Positions 1-13,393 of a stretch of 64,000 nucleotides of DNA are shown here, piece by piece. The stretch comes from Pyrus communis (lineage: Eukaryota; Streptophyta; Magnoliopsida; Rosales; Rosaceae), in NCBI RefSeq assembly GCF_963583255.1, contig NC_084816.1, positions 15,487,100 through 15,551,099 of the forward strand. Direction: 5' to 3'. Each line of letters begins with the position of its first letter. Position 1 is the stretch's first letter. A model generated the notes under the pieces. That model was not told where the DNA came from. It ran no database searches and worked only from the letters and a program-made list of their open reading frames with translations. A program made the translations under genes and the position numbers.

Positions 1-1
1 G

Positions 2-1991
2 CACACTAGTCCTTGCCTGTGTTTGGATGCGCTGCCGACGACGGCGATGAATCTCAAGAGCGGCGGAGAAATGGTTTTGCAGAGGAATTCAATGGCCAGG
101 AAGCATGTGGTGAAACCAGGCTCCTTGGAGTTGGGCAGTTCGTTCATTGATTTTGGCCACGACAGGCGATTTTCGATGAAAGCTCTTCCTGTTACAAGGA
201 ATAGGAGTACGAGGAAGCGAAAGAACCGGGGTTTTGTAATTGTTAATGAACTTGCTGGGCAGTATGAAGACAGTTTTGAGGATGTTAAGACGGTGAGAAA
301 CTTGTCTCCTATTGAGATTTTTGATGAACTTTCATTGGATGATGTTTTATATGTTCGACTCTCTTACGTACATGATGTAGTTTGTTGGTGTTTTGGTGCG
401 TATGAGACCCTTAGCTGACTACTTTATCCGTTTCTGTATGTGATTGAATTAGGTATTTATTTCCTATGTTTATAGAGTTCACGCCTTTATTTTTAGTCCA
501 CTACGCAGTTTGAAATTCTCTGTAGATATAAAAGATTGATTAGTTTCTTGAGTCCATTTGATGTGGGAAGATGACCGTAATGTGTTACCGCCGTTTGCGC
601 CACAAAACTGATTGGTGCCTCTGCACATTTCGAACGAGCCTATCGAGTTGAACACTCTTCGCATCCCTTGTAGACTAATTTGTAACATGAAGAGAAACAT
701 AGACTGATAGGTTATGCGACTCATTCATCTTTCTCTTGTTTCCCCTTTGCTTTTCATTGATTTCGAAGGATTTGTTTTACGATGACTTGTTTTCTAACGA
801 CAAAAAAAGTTTGCGTTCTCCATGCCCTCCATTGATATCAGCCGTATTAAAACAGTTGTAGCATTACATAAAACGTACCAATCAGATGCATTGTTATTTC
901 TTCAGATCTGGACTTGCATCATTTCCCAATTTTGTGTAGACGATGGTATGTTTAGATGCTTTCGTATGCTTGTTTTTCACATACATAAACACATATACGT
1001 TCTGTCAATTGCGAACTCGCAGACGAGAGCATCTTATTGTAACTTAGCTGACTGTAATTTCTCTGCATGCAGCAATTACTCAACTATTTTACGTACAAGG
1101 CTGTGAGGACTGTTATGAACCAGCTGTACGAGATGAACCCTACGCAATATAGGTGGTTGTACGAGTAAGTGATCGACAAGTGATTGATCGGGCCGTTTTA
1201 CCATTTTTCGTAATATGGACTTCACCTCATATTCCAACGACTTTGTTGTTCGAAGTATTACTACTACCACTGTTTTATCTAAATCCTGCTTCCATTTTCT
1301 TTGGGACAGTTTTGTTGCAACACACAAGCCTGGAGACGGGAAGCGTTTCCTCCGCACCCTTGGGAAGGTATCTATAAATCTTTATACTGTGGTTGCTTCG
1401 AACTCAAAAGAGGGAAGCCATTTTGTTCTGTTTGTTCTTTGTTTTGTTTCGATTCTAATTGTATTAGACGCCGAAAAGAAGGGGTTCCTGCAAACCATTC
1501 CTTTCGCAACTCGTTTGCGTGGTTGAAATCACTTTCTGGAAACCTGACTATCTAAAGCACAAGACTCGCACTTTCACACACATGTTTTCTGGCCCTTTGA
1601 TGTTTTAGTAAAGAAAAGGATACACAAAATCGGGTTTGGATGTCATACATATGCTATTGTTTACCTACAAATTTACGCGAATGACGGAAATACAACCGGT
1701 GCTGATTGACAGGAGAGGCATGAACTTGCCGAGAGAGTAATGATCACACGGCTTCACCTCTACGGTAAATGGGTCAAGGTAAGCAACTTCAAGCATTTTC
1801 TTTTCGAACGAGCAAAGCACTTTGATGGAGAAATGTGAGAACCAATTTTTCTTGAATTCGCTTTGATGCAGAAATGTGATCATGCCGAAATATATCAAGG
1901 AATATCAGATGAGAACCTGGAGTTGATGCGTGAACGGCTTTTTGAGACCGTGATATGGCCCTCCGATGACAACACGGAGAAGATTGGCTGA
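2..1991 (+). CDS. RBCX: RbcX-type Rubisco assembly chaperone (5' end outside window)
   Basis: Five coding exons are visible: 2-292 (open to the window edge), 1073-1164, 1310-1367, 1713-1778 and 1872-1991, all with GT-AG borders and phases that join cleanly. From base 23 they give 201 residues. The mature domain carries the RbcX signatures QLLNYFTYKAVRTV, NQLYEMNP and the C-terminal EKIG. RbcX is a small helical homodimer that binds the C-terminal tail of newly folded Rubisco large subunits and helps build the L8 core in the chloroplast stroma. The first exon, LDALPTT to GHDRRF, looks like transit peptide plus linker, consistent with plastid import. The frame is open upstream of the first in-frame ATG at 47, so the true start is probably to the left of the window. 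The two plant paralogues (RbcX1, RbcX2) cannot be separated with certainty; the N-terminal style suggests RbcX2. Family assignment is very sure. Confidence 0.93.
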
Positions 1992-3968
1992 TCGTGGATC
2001 GTAGCGTTCATCGTGTACGGGTGAGGTTGAGCCTTCTGTACATTGTTGTTCCTTTGTCTAGTCTAGGTATTTTTCACGTTACATACCAGTTTGGTTCCCG
2101 GTCTGTCATTTGTATTATTTGCCACCAACTAATAAGCTGCTGAATATCTGTAAACTGTATATAAAAATGTCGTCCACCTCGTTACATTTAGCTTCCGATT
2201 GAGTATATATTTTCTTATATGAATTTGATCGAAATTATAATGCGACGTAAATGGAGATGATGAACAATTTGAATTGTCCGAACCACGGAATCTCCTCGTG
2301 CATGCAGATTCGGTTTGAACTGAACCGAAGACGAGCATTGTAGTGATGTGCCTGACTGTAGGATGCTGTCTATCGAGATATCGTTTTTGCTTTTGGTTAC
2401 GTTGGAAGGGAATCGAATTTTTGACCAATTTTCTCAGATTTGACGAAACATGCCATATTACAAATTTGCTTGGCCAAAAGAACTTAGTTCAAAGCTCTAT
2501 AAACGACGTGAGTAAAAACCCACTTCAGTTCTTGTCCACGCTATCAGTTAACATTGGTGATCTAATAGACGTTCAATTTCCAAAACATTCGTTAATTTAT
2601 TTGGAATGATTTAAAAAGTTGAGTTTGAGGCTTTATTGGTTTATGCATTTTAACATAAATGATCAAAACAGATTTCTTGCCAAAACAGCGACCAAAAAAT
2701 AACCTTTTCCCTAAATTCTAATTGCAATGTTTACATCGTCTACAAGAATGTTAACCCAAGGCCAACATGGCCCCAAATTCAAGTTCAAATATCTAGATCG
2801 GGATAATACCGAGTAATTTTTTCATATCCTCGATCCAAATCGAAATAATATCAAAGAAAGAGATAGGATGTCCGCACAAACTTAAAATCTCAATTCGTGC
2901 ACCAAATGCATTATTTGTTCATATACGATCGCACTCAAAACCTCATTTATTTGTAAGATATTTCTGTATGTCCTGCAGTCAACAACATCGAATTTTCTTT
3001 TTCACAAACAAGAATAATATGTGGGCGGCATAAAGTATCGGGCAATTGTGGTACTAGTCCCCAGAGGGCTTTCTAAACTCCGAAGCAGCAGAAGTAAATC
3101 TTCTGCAACACAATCAGCCCTGCCTCAATCAAAGTAGCATCAGAGCATCCTTTGCCCGATACTCCTCAACACAGAGCTTCCACAAGGCCATCAATGCAAC
3201 ATGATGCCACGATTATTCTGGTCACTTTATACATTTGGAAGTAAAAGATTGCCGATGTATACATGTTTACAAATCTGACATGATACGACAGTATTGTGCA
3301 CACTACGTGATGTCAGTCAGATGGTACACTAAGTTTACATAACTACATCAACCATATGATACAAGATAGTAAAAGGGGTTCAAAAGAAACAAAAATGGAA
3401 CAGGAAGTATGATGGGGAAAAATGATGGGTAACCTGGTTAGGAGTACCCCCAAAATTAGCAAGCTTCCGCACCTCTCTGACTGGAAAGAAAGCAATGTGT
3501 TACACCTGCAAAAAAAAAAAATAATGATGTAAACATAAACTTGGCTAGTTACAAACATGAATTCATGTTGTCATAAGCTTTTCTCGAGGCCATAGTCGGG
3601 GGGTAGCCAGGGGGGGCGGGGGCTTCTCATGGTTGTTGATAACGGGGTTTGGGACTTGTAACATTTTGGTCCTTATCTTTAAAATTTGGCAGATGGAGGG
3701 GTCAACGGTGTAACTGTTTGTAACTTTAGGAGTGGTTTTTGTTAAATATTATTCTATTATTTTTACCACATGAGACATTTAACCTGGCTTTCAATTTATA
3801 TAAGAATAGTTTTGAATTAAAACAACAAAGGCATACTAAAAGTCATTGTAACTTGAAGCTTACCATGTGGTTGCAAGCCACAAAGGACGCTGAATATACA
3901 ATGAGGTCAAAACTAGTGCAACTTGATCATTACTCCTGTTCTTTGCCAGTGGTCAGAGGGTAGGAAAA
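1992..3968. other. Convergent intergenic spacer
   Basis: This AT-rich spacer lies between the RbcX stop and the ARMC8 stop and must hold both 3' UTRs. No ORF matches a known family; the 70-100-residue frames have no domain-like composition. A G-rich stretch at about 3598-3633 and an A-run near 3511-3521 are the only compositional oddities. Confidence 0.7.
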
Positions 3969-6900
3969 TCATGTTGAGCAATCACCGAAGGTTGTAAACT
4001 GCCCAATCGCTGTTCTTACTCGAAGCTGTGCCACAATGAATCAGATAATATTTAACCGAGTATTACATACAATGGATAAATAACCAATATGAGATATAAG
4101 ATAATGACCTTCACATCTAGGCAAGGATCATTGACCATGCTCTTTACTTGAGAAACTATGCCAGCATCATGTAGTTTCACAAGGCGGCTAAATGCACCAG
4201 GACTTGATGGAAAAGTAAGATTCACAATGGCCCAGACAGAAGCTGTACGTAATTGGTTCTCATTACTCTGCAAAAACTTGAGAATAAAAGATTGTGTCCC
4301 ATTGTCTCCTTGTGGAATGAGTTGCTGCATAACTGCTTCCTTGTGAAATTCATTCCCACTTGCAACATTGCCAAACACATACATTCCCTATATGAAAATG
4401 ATTTTAAAACCTTATCACATAATGTAAAATATTTATACTAGAAACAGTAAGGTCAGCGATAACGACTAGAAAGGTGTCAAAAGCTTCAACACCTATTCCT
4501 TTCTTCTGCATATTTAGATCTCGTTACTTTAATCATGAGAAAGTAAACACTCGTGTTCTAATAACCATTGGGCCATCACACGATTCACTTCTAGATTGGT
4601 TACTCGACTTTTAAGCATAAAAATCTTTTGCACAATTAGAATTGATGGTTAAAGATGGAGATGATGTCACTTCAACTAAAGCATCTGCCCGCTTTCTGAC
4701 TCATGAAAAGAAACTCAATGGCCCACTAATTGCAAGACCCAGAACTAGAAAACATCTTTTATCAATAAACCTTCAATCAAAACTTGGTATTCTGAATTAT
4801 TCCCTGGTTAAACAAACCAATAAATAACTACGGAATTGGTAATTTATTATTCGCAACATTATTATATTGATACACCAAACACACGTTTCCAGAAATTTCC
4901 AGTTAAGTATATTCAACAAACTTGCAATCAAGATGAAATATCAGAATTTAGAACCTGCCATGATTTCACAACATTATTAGACTGATATACCAAATGCATG
5001 TTTCAGAAATTTACAGTTACGTATATTAACAAACAGGCAATCGGAATGAAGTATCAGAATCTAGAACTGGCACTGCATGTCACCATGGTACCTATAAGAT
5101 GGCTAATTAATGTCATCAATCTATAGAAAGACATCTAACCTGTAACCAAATTTCATCTTTTGAAGCATTCTGCAGTTGCCTCCCAACAGCATCTAATAAC
5201 ATGCCATCTTCAGCAAAGACAAGCTCAATAGACTTCATACATCCATCAACAAGATTCCGGACCAGTGCAAGAGCCTGCTCTTGGACAAAAGGTTCAGGGT
5301 CTGCAAGGTGCAAATACATGTAAATTTGAAGCAAACATATGAAGAAAAATTATTGAAGGAAAAGTTATAAGCTGCCACCGACAAACCATCACATTACCAC
5401 AGATGACACTTGCTAATGAAGAAGCTGTGAGCTCCATGAAGATCTCTTGTTTACAGGCATTGTCTGCAAGGAACGTCAAGTTCCTTAAAGCCCATATAGC
5501 ATTTAACCTCACAGTTGAATCCATTGATCTGGATAACTGAACAAGCTGTTTCACACCTCCACACAGTACAAACAATGACCTACGCATAGTAAAATCAACT
5601 ACTACGTTGCCAATCGCACTGAGAGCTGCAACCTGAAAAACGAAGCATTGAAGGGAGATTTTCTGTAACTTTACCATTTTTTGTTGTAAATGTCTAGGTA
5701 AAATATTTAAATTGTGGTGGATAAGCGTAATTTATTATAGGAATAGAAACGAAAATTTAAACTCTAACTGCAGGTATTATCTTGATGACCAATATCGCGG
5801 ATGAGTTTGATTTTCAATTAAAATGTGTAATAATCATCTTTTGTAACATTTTTTATTCAGGTACTTGTTGAAGACATTAATTAAAGATGAATTCAGTCTG
5901 AAAAATCTGAGTTCCAAGTGTCCTACTTTTTTTAATTGGAAACTTGATCTCTTAGTTGAATGAGTTAATGTCCCCTTAAGTCCAATAGATTCAGATGAAA
6001 GGCACAAGACGCTCAAGGAACAAAAGCTCAAAGATCACACAACATATAATCTTTTTCACCATTCAACCCAACCTAGTCTGTGGCCTCATAAAAAGTCTTA
6101 TATTTATGTGCTTCAATGCATCCACGCAAATTTTAACCCCTTGAACTAAATTTTTGAACACCAAATATTATGATGGAAGCCCCTAAAGAAGGTAGAATTC
6201 GGTAATTATTTTGAATATCTATTTGTTTCCCCAAAACTCTTAACAGGATTGTTCATTTGTAGTTCTTTGGCAATAGCCACCATCGAAATATCCTTTATGT
6301 GAGCAACAATCAATCAAACAACTCCTCTTTTTCCCTCTTTTTGATACGGATCAAGCAACTGAGAGACTGAAAACACAGTTAACTGTTGTAACAGAATCAA
6401 AACCATACCAAAAAGTTGATTGGATTCACGGGGTTTTTGGTGAGTTTTGGAAGCAAGTAGTAAGTACCATGTGCTAAATATGGGAAGCGGAAAACACAAA
6501 ATCCAGACCACTAGTACATGTAACCAGAGCCAAAAAACATAACACATAACCATTGGCTCTACATTAGCTCTATCGTATTAACAAAAACAGCTCAAAATAA
6601 TAATTGGGGAGGGGAGGGAGAGAGAAAGGGGGGGGGGGTGTGGAGGGAAGGCAAGAATCCTCTTCAACAACAATATCAAAACGGATGCAAAAACGAAGAG
6701 AAGTCCTAAGATAATTTTAGAAACCATTTGCACTGATGCAACTGCATATCTGTATTTCATTCAATGTAAATTCTTGGGAATAATATGGGACTAGACTCAG
6801 CTGACATAGAAGCAGGTTCATTAGTGAGAAGCAAGCATATACCTGGACAGATGTAGAGGGGTCATCCAGTAGCCGAACCAAGGGAGGGACAATCATTTCA

Positions 6901-9900
6901 TTCATAAAATTACCTGCACACAAATTCTGAATGACAATTTCTTAGAAACACCTCTGTGTAATAAAATTCTAAATATTATTGACCTTAGAACTCATTGCAA
7001 ACCTTGATTGACCGAGAGACAGATCTTAAACAAATGCAAGCTGCCGTACGTACTTCAAAACTATCATGAGTTAGTGCATCAGATACCAATTTCAATGCCT
7101 GTATTGAAGAAAAATATCAGAAGTTACAAACTGGCTGGAAATTTCACAAACAAAATATCAATTCTACAGCTTAGTAAGACATAAGACAAAGAAGAGAAAT
7201 GAGTTCATAATGATTTGCTCACAGAAACCACTATTATTAGGGAAAAAGGGACTGTTTTTACAACTTTTATTTTTGGTCTTGAGTTTTTATTTTTATTTTT
7301 ATGAAGGAGAAGTGGGCACATATGAGAGAAAATATGAAAAAAAACAATGGAAAAAGGATGGAGAAATGCTGGGGAATGGGAGATGAAGAAGAAATGAAAT
7401 GAAATAAAAACGTGAAAACTGTTTGAAATTTCTTTTAATTTTCATTTTATGTATCATTTCATTTACACTTTTTCTCTCCAACCCTGTCATCTTTGTTCTC
7501 GCTATCCTCCCATTTTAATTTTTGAAAAATAAAACTAAAAACAAGTGTTACCAAAGAGGCCCTTAGAAAAAGAATATTGCTGGCCAAAAAGTAATAAACA
7601 CGACCACAATGTATGATAAATAAATGTGCAAAACTAAATGAACGGAAAAATTTGAATTATTAACAAAACTGTAACAGGCTAATGGCTAACCCGGAACAAG
7701 TTAATGTGTTATATGAAGCAACAGACCTGCAATGACAGGAATCTAGACCTGCAGCTTTCCAACTTTGAGCATAGATCAGCCAGTGCAAGCAATATTCCTT
7801 CGAAGCGTTTGGGATGTAACAGACTCTTTTGCAAGTGGTTGTAAAGTTTATCAACAGCATTTGCCTCAAATGCTAGTTTCTGTAGATCCAGTTTCTCAGA
7901 AATTAAACTAGAAAATGCAGAGGGAGCTTCATCTCCAACTTGACCAGGATCATCATGAAGTTCAAGTAAGAGTTGCACCAACTTGGTTTTGATGCCTATG
8001 TCTTGCAAATAGCAAGAAGAGGAGTTCCTTATAACAATCAGGCACATAGAGGCCAATAATCTGGTACGGGGGTACCTATCCTTTGTCAATTCAATTACAG
8101 AACTCAAAGGTCTCCCATTTTCAGATCCCACAAACTCTGAAACAGCTTCGACATTGTTCTTCATAATTGTGGCTAGAGACTCTAAACTATTATCTCTCTG
8201 ACTTAGAGAACCTTCAAGAAGGCTAATTAACTTCTTAACAACCCCAGAATGACACAGTGCCTTCTGTTCAGCAGTAGTCTCACAAGAACGTATGATTATA
8301 CTTGTACCAAGTCCAGTAACATTTTCATTCTCACTATTCAATAACCTAAGAAGAAACTCCATGTTTTTCTCTTGAAGGAAATCACACTTTGGAGCCAGCT
8401 TTGATTGATAAATCATCCTTAAGGAACGTGCACCGGAATCGACAACCTACAATAAAACAAAACCATCGAATGGCATATTAAATGAGCAGGGAAGAAAAGG
8501 TACTCATGGAAGCAGAACATATTAGAAACACGGGAAAATTCTGCAATTAACTCAACGAGGAATAACTAGAGTAAAATGCGTACTAAGTGACACATTAATC
8601 TAACCGAAACAGACTAGATGAACAATGTCAATAAAGTATTGTCCATATACATTTAATTTTCAGTAAAGAATGGAAGGACGAGATTTCCTTCTCTTTTATC
8701 CACTCCAATGACCCCACCCCACTAGATTAGAAAGAATCATTCATAGGGAAAAGACGTCGGGAGTACATAGAGATTCATAGACAGCAGACAATTTGAAAAT
8801 GGAATGTTTGGTGGTGTCAGTCTAGTGGCTCTATCTTTAATAACTTGTAGAGTTATACACATAATTATTTGTGAACTTTATTGAGCATCAGGCATTCAAA
8901 AGCCACATACATGACACCTTGACATGGATAAACTATAATTCTGGATTGTGGATTCCACAATTCTCTCAACTACCAATGTTTTGATGCAACTTCAAATCAA
9001 ACTACCAAATCAGGAGAATTGTTTATATCATCAAGATAAATAGGATTTATTTATTTATATGGGAGTCACTTCTATAATCCTAATCATTTACAATTATGGC
9101 TTCTTTTTCTGTCTTGACATAGAGAAACATAAACCCATACCCATTCATTTATATCATTTATAACATTTCTTTATAAATACTTTTTTGGAGCATTTTGAAT
9201 GTATAAACAAATGTCTGTTTTGCTATATATTAAAAAAAACGAAAAGAAAGTCTTTTTATTCATTTCACTATGGTCACTCAAAGCTCTTTAGTTGTTTTTG
9301 CGTAGTTTTCTTAATAAAAGAAAGGTCCTTGAGATCATCCATTGGGCATATGCATGCAGTCATCTGGTAGAAAATGGAATATATCAAGTTCTGATAGTAG
9401 TGGTCAACATAGCACAGGTTAGTGAAAATCGCCTATAGTTCTTGTACCGTAGGCTATGAGGCTGAAAAATCCTAGTATCAATTAGGCATTAAAGTACTAG
9501 ACTTTAGAGGGAAAAAGGGCTAGACTTCAAGAAGAAAGGTTGCTTGAGTTCTGGGACAGCAGGTAAATACAAGATATTTAATTAAGAAAAAAAAGTTGGG
9601 ATAAAAAGTTAAGAAAAGAAAGAAGATGGGTGCTGTTCTTGAACAGTAAGGAGAACCCATGAACAATGCAGAGAGAGAGAGAGAGAAAGAGAGAGAGTAC
9701 GTTACGTTGACAAGTATCTGATACACCACGTGTGTATCAGAATTCACTAATACATTACGATGGGTATGGACTTAGGAGATATTATGATCCTATGTGTGTT
9801 AAAATATGGGTGAATGGTCTTAAGCACTTCAGCTACAATCCCCTTGCCATAATAAAGGTGGGTCCGATGCACCATGTACTGACGTGGTATATTAAATACA

Positions 9901-11629
9901 TGCATACACACAATCATTCACAATCCACTTTTATGGAGTATAAACAAACATTTCCTACCAGCACTACAACCTTCAAATATAGAAGGCATTAATTATATAA
10001 CCATATCAGGACCAGAACGTTCAAACACAAAAAATATTAGCTAAAAAACCAATTAAGACTACAACTTTCAAATTTTCTATAAACGAAAACACCTGATTTA
10101 AAACCCAATAAAGGACACCTAGGAAGTTTACAACTTCAATCACATTCTGTGCTCAATAGAATTTAGTTTAAATATTTGTGCAACTAACCCAGAAAAAAGA
10201 CATGTAGCTCTTACACTAAAGACTCAATTAAAAACTGACATAATCCCAGGCCTAAAGCTTCAGATCCATACAAAACTTGTCAACTTCCACTTTCACACAT
10301 ATGCTGTACATAACACAAAAATGCCAAATCTGGAAATTGGCAAATAGGCCCTTATTAGCAAGTACTGTAGTCCATTGATTAAAAATGGAATTCTGAATAA
10401 CCAAGCCTTTGCACAGCCACACGGCCCCAGAACCAATAGGCATACCCTGGGTACATTTAACACAGGCAAAGCATGTTGCATTGATCTTTGTTGTAGTATG
10501 AATAACTGTGATACCAACTAATGGTCAGGGTAAGGCTTTGATTGTATAGTAAACTTCCATCATAGTGAAGACAATTCTCCATAAGCCAAAAATCTTTGAT
10601 CACTCAATAGCTTATAAACTACTAAACATAGTCTGAAGATAAAATGCAGTTAGTTTAAGGGTAGTGATTTCTGCACACCCATTTTCTCCCCCTGCAAGGC
10701 TGCAACCCATTTGTTTCTGGTCTATATCTAGCCTTTGGATTGAATAAATCAAAGAATCAAGGGACAGAAAAACATGGGTGTGCATTAGGAGGAAATGGAT
10801 GTGCGGAAATCATTCCCCTGTTTAACCACAATTCTAGATTTAGTAAACCAAGTTCCCCATTCCTTATACCTGCGTTTCTTGTAATTTTTATTTTGGCCTA
10901 TATTATAAACTTCACGGCTGGGGAAACCGACCTTTAGCACAAAAAACGATTTGAGCAAGTAAACAAAAAGGTAACTGAGATCACATTTACTAGTAGCACA
11001 AACACATCAATTTCCTATCTTCTTTTTGGTCCGTATTGATTTCCTATTTTTAAATTGAGTAATTCACATCACATTTCTTATAATCAGAAGCAACAAAGCA
11101 ATAATTCATTTTCTTTTCTGCATTTTCTCCGCATCCAAAATCAAAAACTAGCAGAGAACAGAACGAGAATTCGATTAATTTGACATATTCGATCAGATAC
11201 TTGTTTACCAAAGCAAAATTGGACAAACGAACGCAATTGTACCTTAGCATCAGGATGCGATAGAAGCAATAAGAGGTTAGGAAATACGCCGGCGTCGAGA
11301 ACGGCTTGGACGCCGGCATCGAAGCCGCAAGCGAAGCTTCCGAGGGCAGCGGCCGACTGAACAAGGAGATTGTTGTCGCGAGGATGGAATTGGGATTGGG
11401 ATTGGGATTGGGCTCTAGAGGCGAGGATGGCGGCGACGGGTGGGACCAGGCCGAGCTTGATGAAGGAGAGCTTCTTGGTGCGGTTGCCGATGATGCGGTT
11501 CTTGAGCTCTCTGAGAGCCTTGAGCTGGACGTCGGAGTCGGGTGACGTCAGCCGGGTCAGGAGGTCCGAGTGGGCCCCGCTGGTTGAAGAGGCGGAGGCG
11601 GAGACTGAGGGTGAGGCTGCGGTGGGCAT
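3969..11629 (-). CDS. ARMC8: ARMC8/GID5-like armadillo protein, CTLH E3 ligase subunit
   Basis: Eight exons on the minus strand: 11629-11243, 8446-7727, 7098-7003, 6926-6843, 5632-5398, 5300-5140, 4387-4109 and 4025-3969. All have GT-AG borders and the phases join, giving 672 residues, close to the roughly 670 of animal ARMC8. Armadillo-type helical repeats run through the chain; recognisable stretches are LLTRLTSPDSDVQLKALREL near the N-terminus, RSVSRSIK mid-way, VDGC and FGNVASGNEFHKEAV near the end. ARMC8 (yeast Gid5/Vid28) is the scaffold or substrate-receptor platform of the CTLH/GID ubiquitin ligase. I chose the ATG at 11629 because the frame continuing upstream has no other ATG; a separate out-of-frame ATG lies about 40 bases upstream in the leader. 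Intron 1 is 2.8 kb and introns total most of the 7.7-kb span. Function in this plant is inferred from the family. Confidence 0.9.
4850..5075. repeat. Tandem duplication inside an ARMC8 intron
   Basis: Two diverged copies, about 4850-4957 and 4964-5073, repeat at a spacing near 114 bases. Both start with a 'cacattattag'-like motif and end near a 'tcagaat.tagaac' block. They lie wholly in the intron between exons 6 and 7 of ARMC8. Confidence 0.8.
9670..9698. repeat. GA microsatellite in ARMC8 intron 1
   Basis: A GA run interrupted once by AAAG, within the large first intron. Confidence 0.9.
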
Positions 11630-11756
11630 CGTCGTCGTATCGCTGGAGGAGCCGATTCGGGTGACATGCAATGGCCACAGCGCTCCACGTAAGAGCGAGG
11701 TATAGCCTCCTCTGGAAAGGGACAGAAAAATGGATGACTTCGGGTCTTCGGCGGAA

Positions 11757-11759
<3 letters not shown>

Positions 11760-11787
<28 letters not shown>
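11760..11787. repeat. GA microsatellite in ARMC8 leader/promoter
   Basis: An uninterrupted GA run about 130 bases upstream of the ARMC8 start codon. On the transcribed strand it is a CT run, common in plant 5' UTRs. Confidence 0.9.
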
Positions 11788-11792
<5 letters not shown>

Positions 11793-12299
11793 AGGAGAAA
11801 AGGAAATTTTCTTTTTAATTATTTATTTAAGCTTATTTATATACATTCCCCTCAACTTTAGTCATTGTTTCACTTTGGTCTTCAAATTTTTTGGTTCCGA
11901 GTTGGTCGAACTTTTTTAAAATAGGGAAACTTGTTTAATTCTAAAATTTTGTGCCAATAACTATCACTAGGTGACTTAGGGTGCGTTTGTTACACCGGAC
12001 TATCTCGGACTGGACTAGCTTCAGAACTAAGTTGGACTGGCTAATATTAGACTAAACTGGACTAGCTTAGTAAAGCGTTTGATGCAGTCTCGGACTAAAA
12101 AGCAGGATAACAAAAAACCATCGCATTCGTCACCCAAAAGACTAACAAAGCAATTCAGAACAAAAATCATACATTTTTTTTATATAAAATTATAAAATTT
12201 TCATTTAATAAACAATGATATGGAGTCATCGTACTTCGTTGTGTATACAAAATGTATATATACTTTCTATATGATTTTTATTTGGCATACAATCTCAAC

Positions 12300-12711
12300 T
12301 CAGGATCTTCTCCCTTTTTCCAGTAACTAGTATACTGGTGCACTCGAGTCTGGACTCTCAATATTTGTTCTTCGCATATCGCATACGAATAGAGCTTAAC
12401 CTCGTGGCCGAAGATAAGGACACACCAACATCCCTCTATGCACCCAGCATGTGGAAATACACCTGAGGTGCCCACCCATCCAGCTGGTTTAGGAGAGGTA
12501 AGGACCGCTAGTAACAAATCGAAGCTATGACAATTCCTACAAAACCTCCGGCGAAGACGTCCTGCCAATGATTCAGTAATCATAACACGAGAGATTCCCA
12601 CGAGAGCAGCACATAGTAATGGAAGAAATACAATGCAGAGCTTTATGGAAAAGCCTATGTGATCAAACACTTTGATCTTCCGGGACAAATACCATGCAAG
12701 AAAACCAAGAA
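12300..12711 (-). pseudogene. Lipid phosphate phosphatase (PAP2) exon fragment, broken
   Basis: After an acceptor-like tttgcag, the minus strand reads [20 protein letters not shown] and then [20 protein letters not shown], matching the late membrane segments and SRV start of motif C3 in plant lipid phosphate phosphatases. A small deletion right after SRV shifts the frame. Past it a different frame continues with [20 protein letters not shown] and, after a stop, [14 protein letters not shown], as the family would. The catalytic SRxxxxxHxxxD motif is therefore destroyed. No other exons of the gene are nearby, and the fragment lies inside a TIR-type element, which suggests capture of one exon by a transposon. 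It is almost certainly non-functional. Confidence 0.8.
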
Positions 12712-12938
12712 CTGCAAATAAAACTGAAGTATTTCAGCACAAGGAATCAGACAACAACAATTTTTTGCATTATTTACATAAGTGAGATTAAATGAACAAT
12801 TGTAAAAAGCAATTGAAATAGAATCAAAGTAGATACATAGACAAACAATTAATGAATTTGGCCCCAAGTTTTCCAATTTTATTTATTAATAATTTACCAA
12901 AAACAACACCCAAACTCCAAAGCTCTGCATCTGCATCT

Positions 12939-13103
12939 CAATTCTTTGTCCTTAATACTAGGTTTCTAATCAAAAGCTTGCATCTACATCCAAAGCCTTG
13001 CATATACATCAAATTGTGGACGTGATAGGAATAGACAAGAGCACCACATGCTGAGGCACACAATTCTTTGTCCTTAATACTAATTTTCTAATCAAAATTT
13101 GCA
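12939..13103. repeat. Internal duplication near the LPP fragment
   Basis: The phrase 'caattctttgtccttaatac' and about 20 following bases occur at 12,939 and again at 13,061. The phrase 'acatagacaaacaatt' also recurs at about 12,834 and 13,215. Confidence 0.75.
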
Positions 13104-13393
13104 CCATAATTATCATTTTACTTTCCTCATATAACACCTAATTACTGATATTAATATGAACAAATGTGCAGCCCCGTGCACCAGGCTACTGCCATTGCAG
13201 AGTCATTGCAAAGTACATAGACAAACAATTTGAACGACGCTAATCACCCACACGCCTCGGACCACCTAGCCACTACTGATTTATGAAATTCAACCCAAAT
13301 CAAAAACACCCAAAACCACAAAATTCAAGAAAACTAAAATTATCTACAAAATTGACAATCTTTGATGTAAAAATTCCAAATTTTCACAGTTTT

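Noticed and set aside
23..25. RbcX start at base 23
   Set aside because: It is a TTG in a frame that is open to the window edge; the real start is probably outside.
11629..11671. ARMC8 starting at 11,671
   Set aside because: The codon there is TTG; the first in-frame ATG is at 11,629.
11306..11705. Plus-strand frames antisense to ARMC8 exon 1
   Set aside because: Composition mirrors the real exon; no independent signal.
12278..12688. A 136-residue minus-strand ORF as a gene
   Set aside because: Only its first third matches lipid phosphate phosphatase; after SRV the family sequence continues in another frame, so the ORF is a frameshifted pseudogene product.
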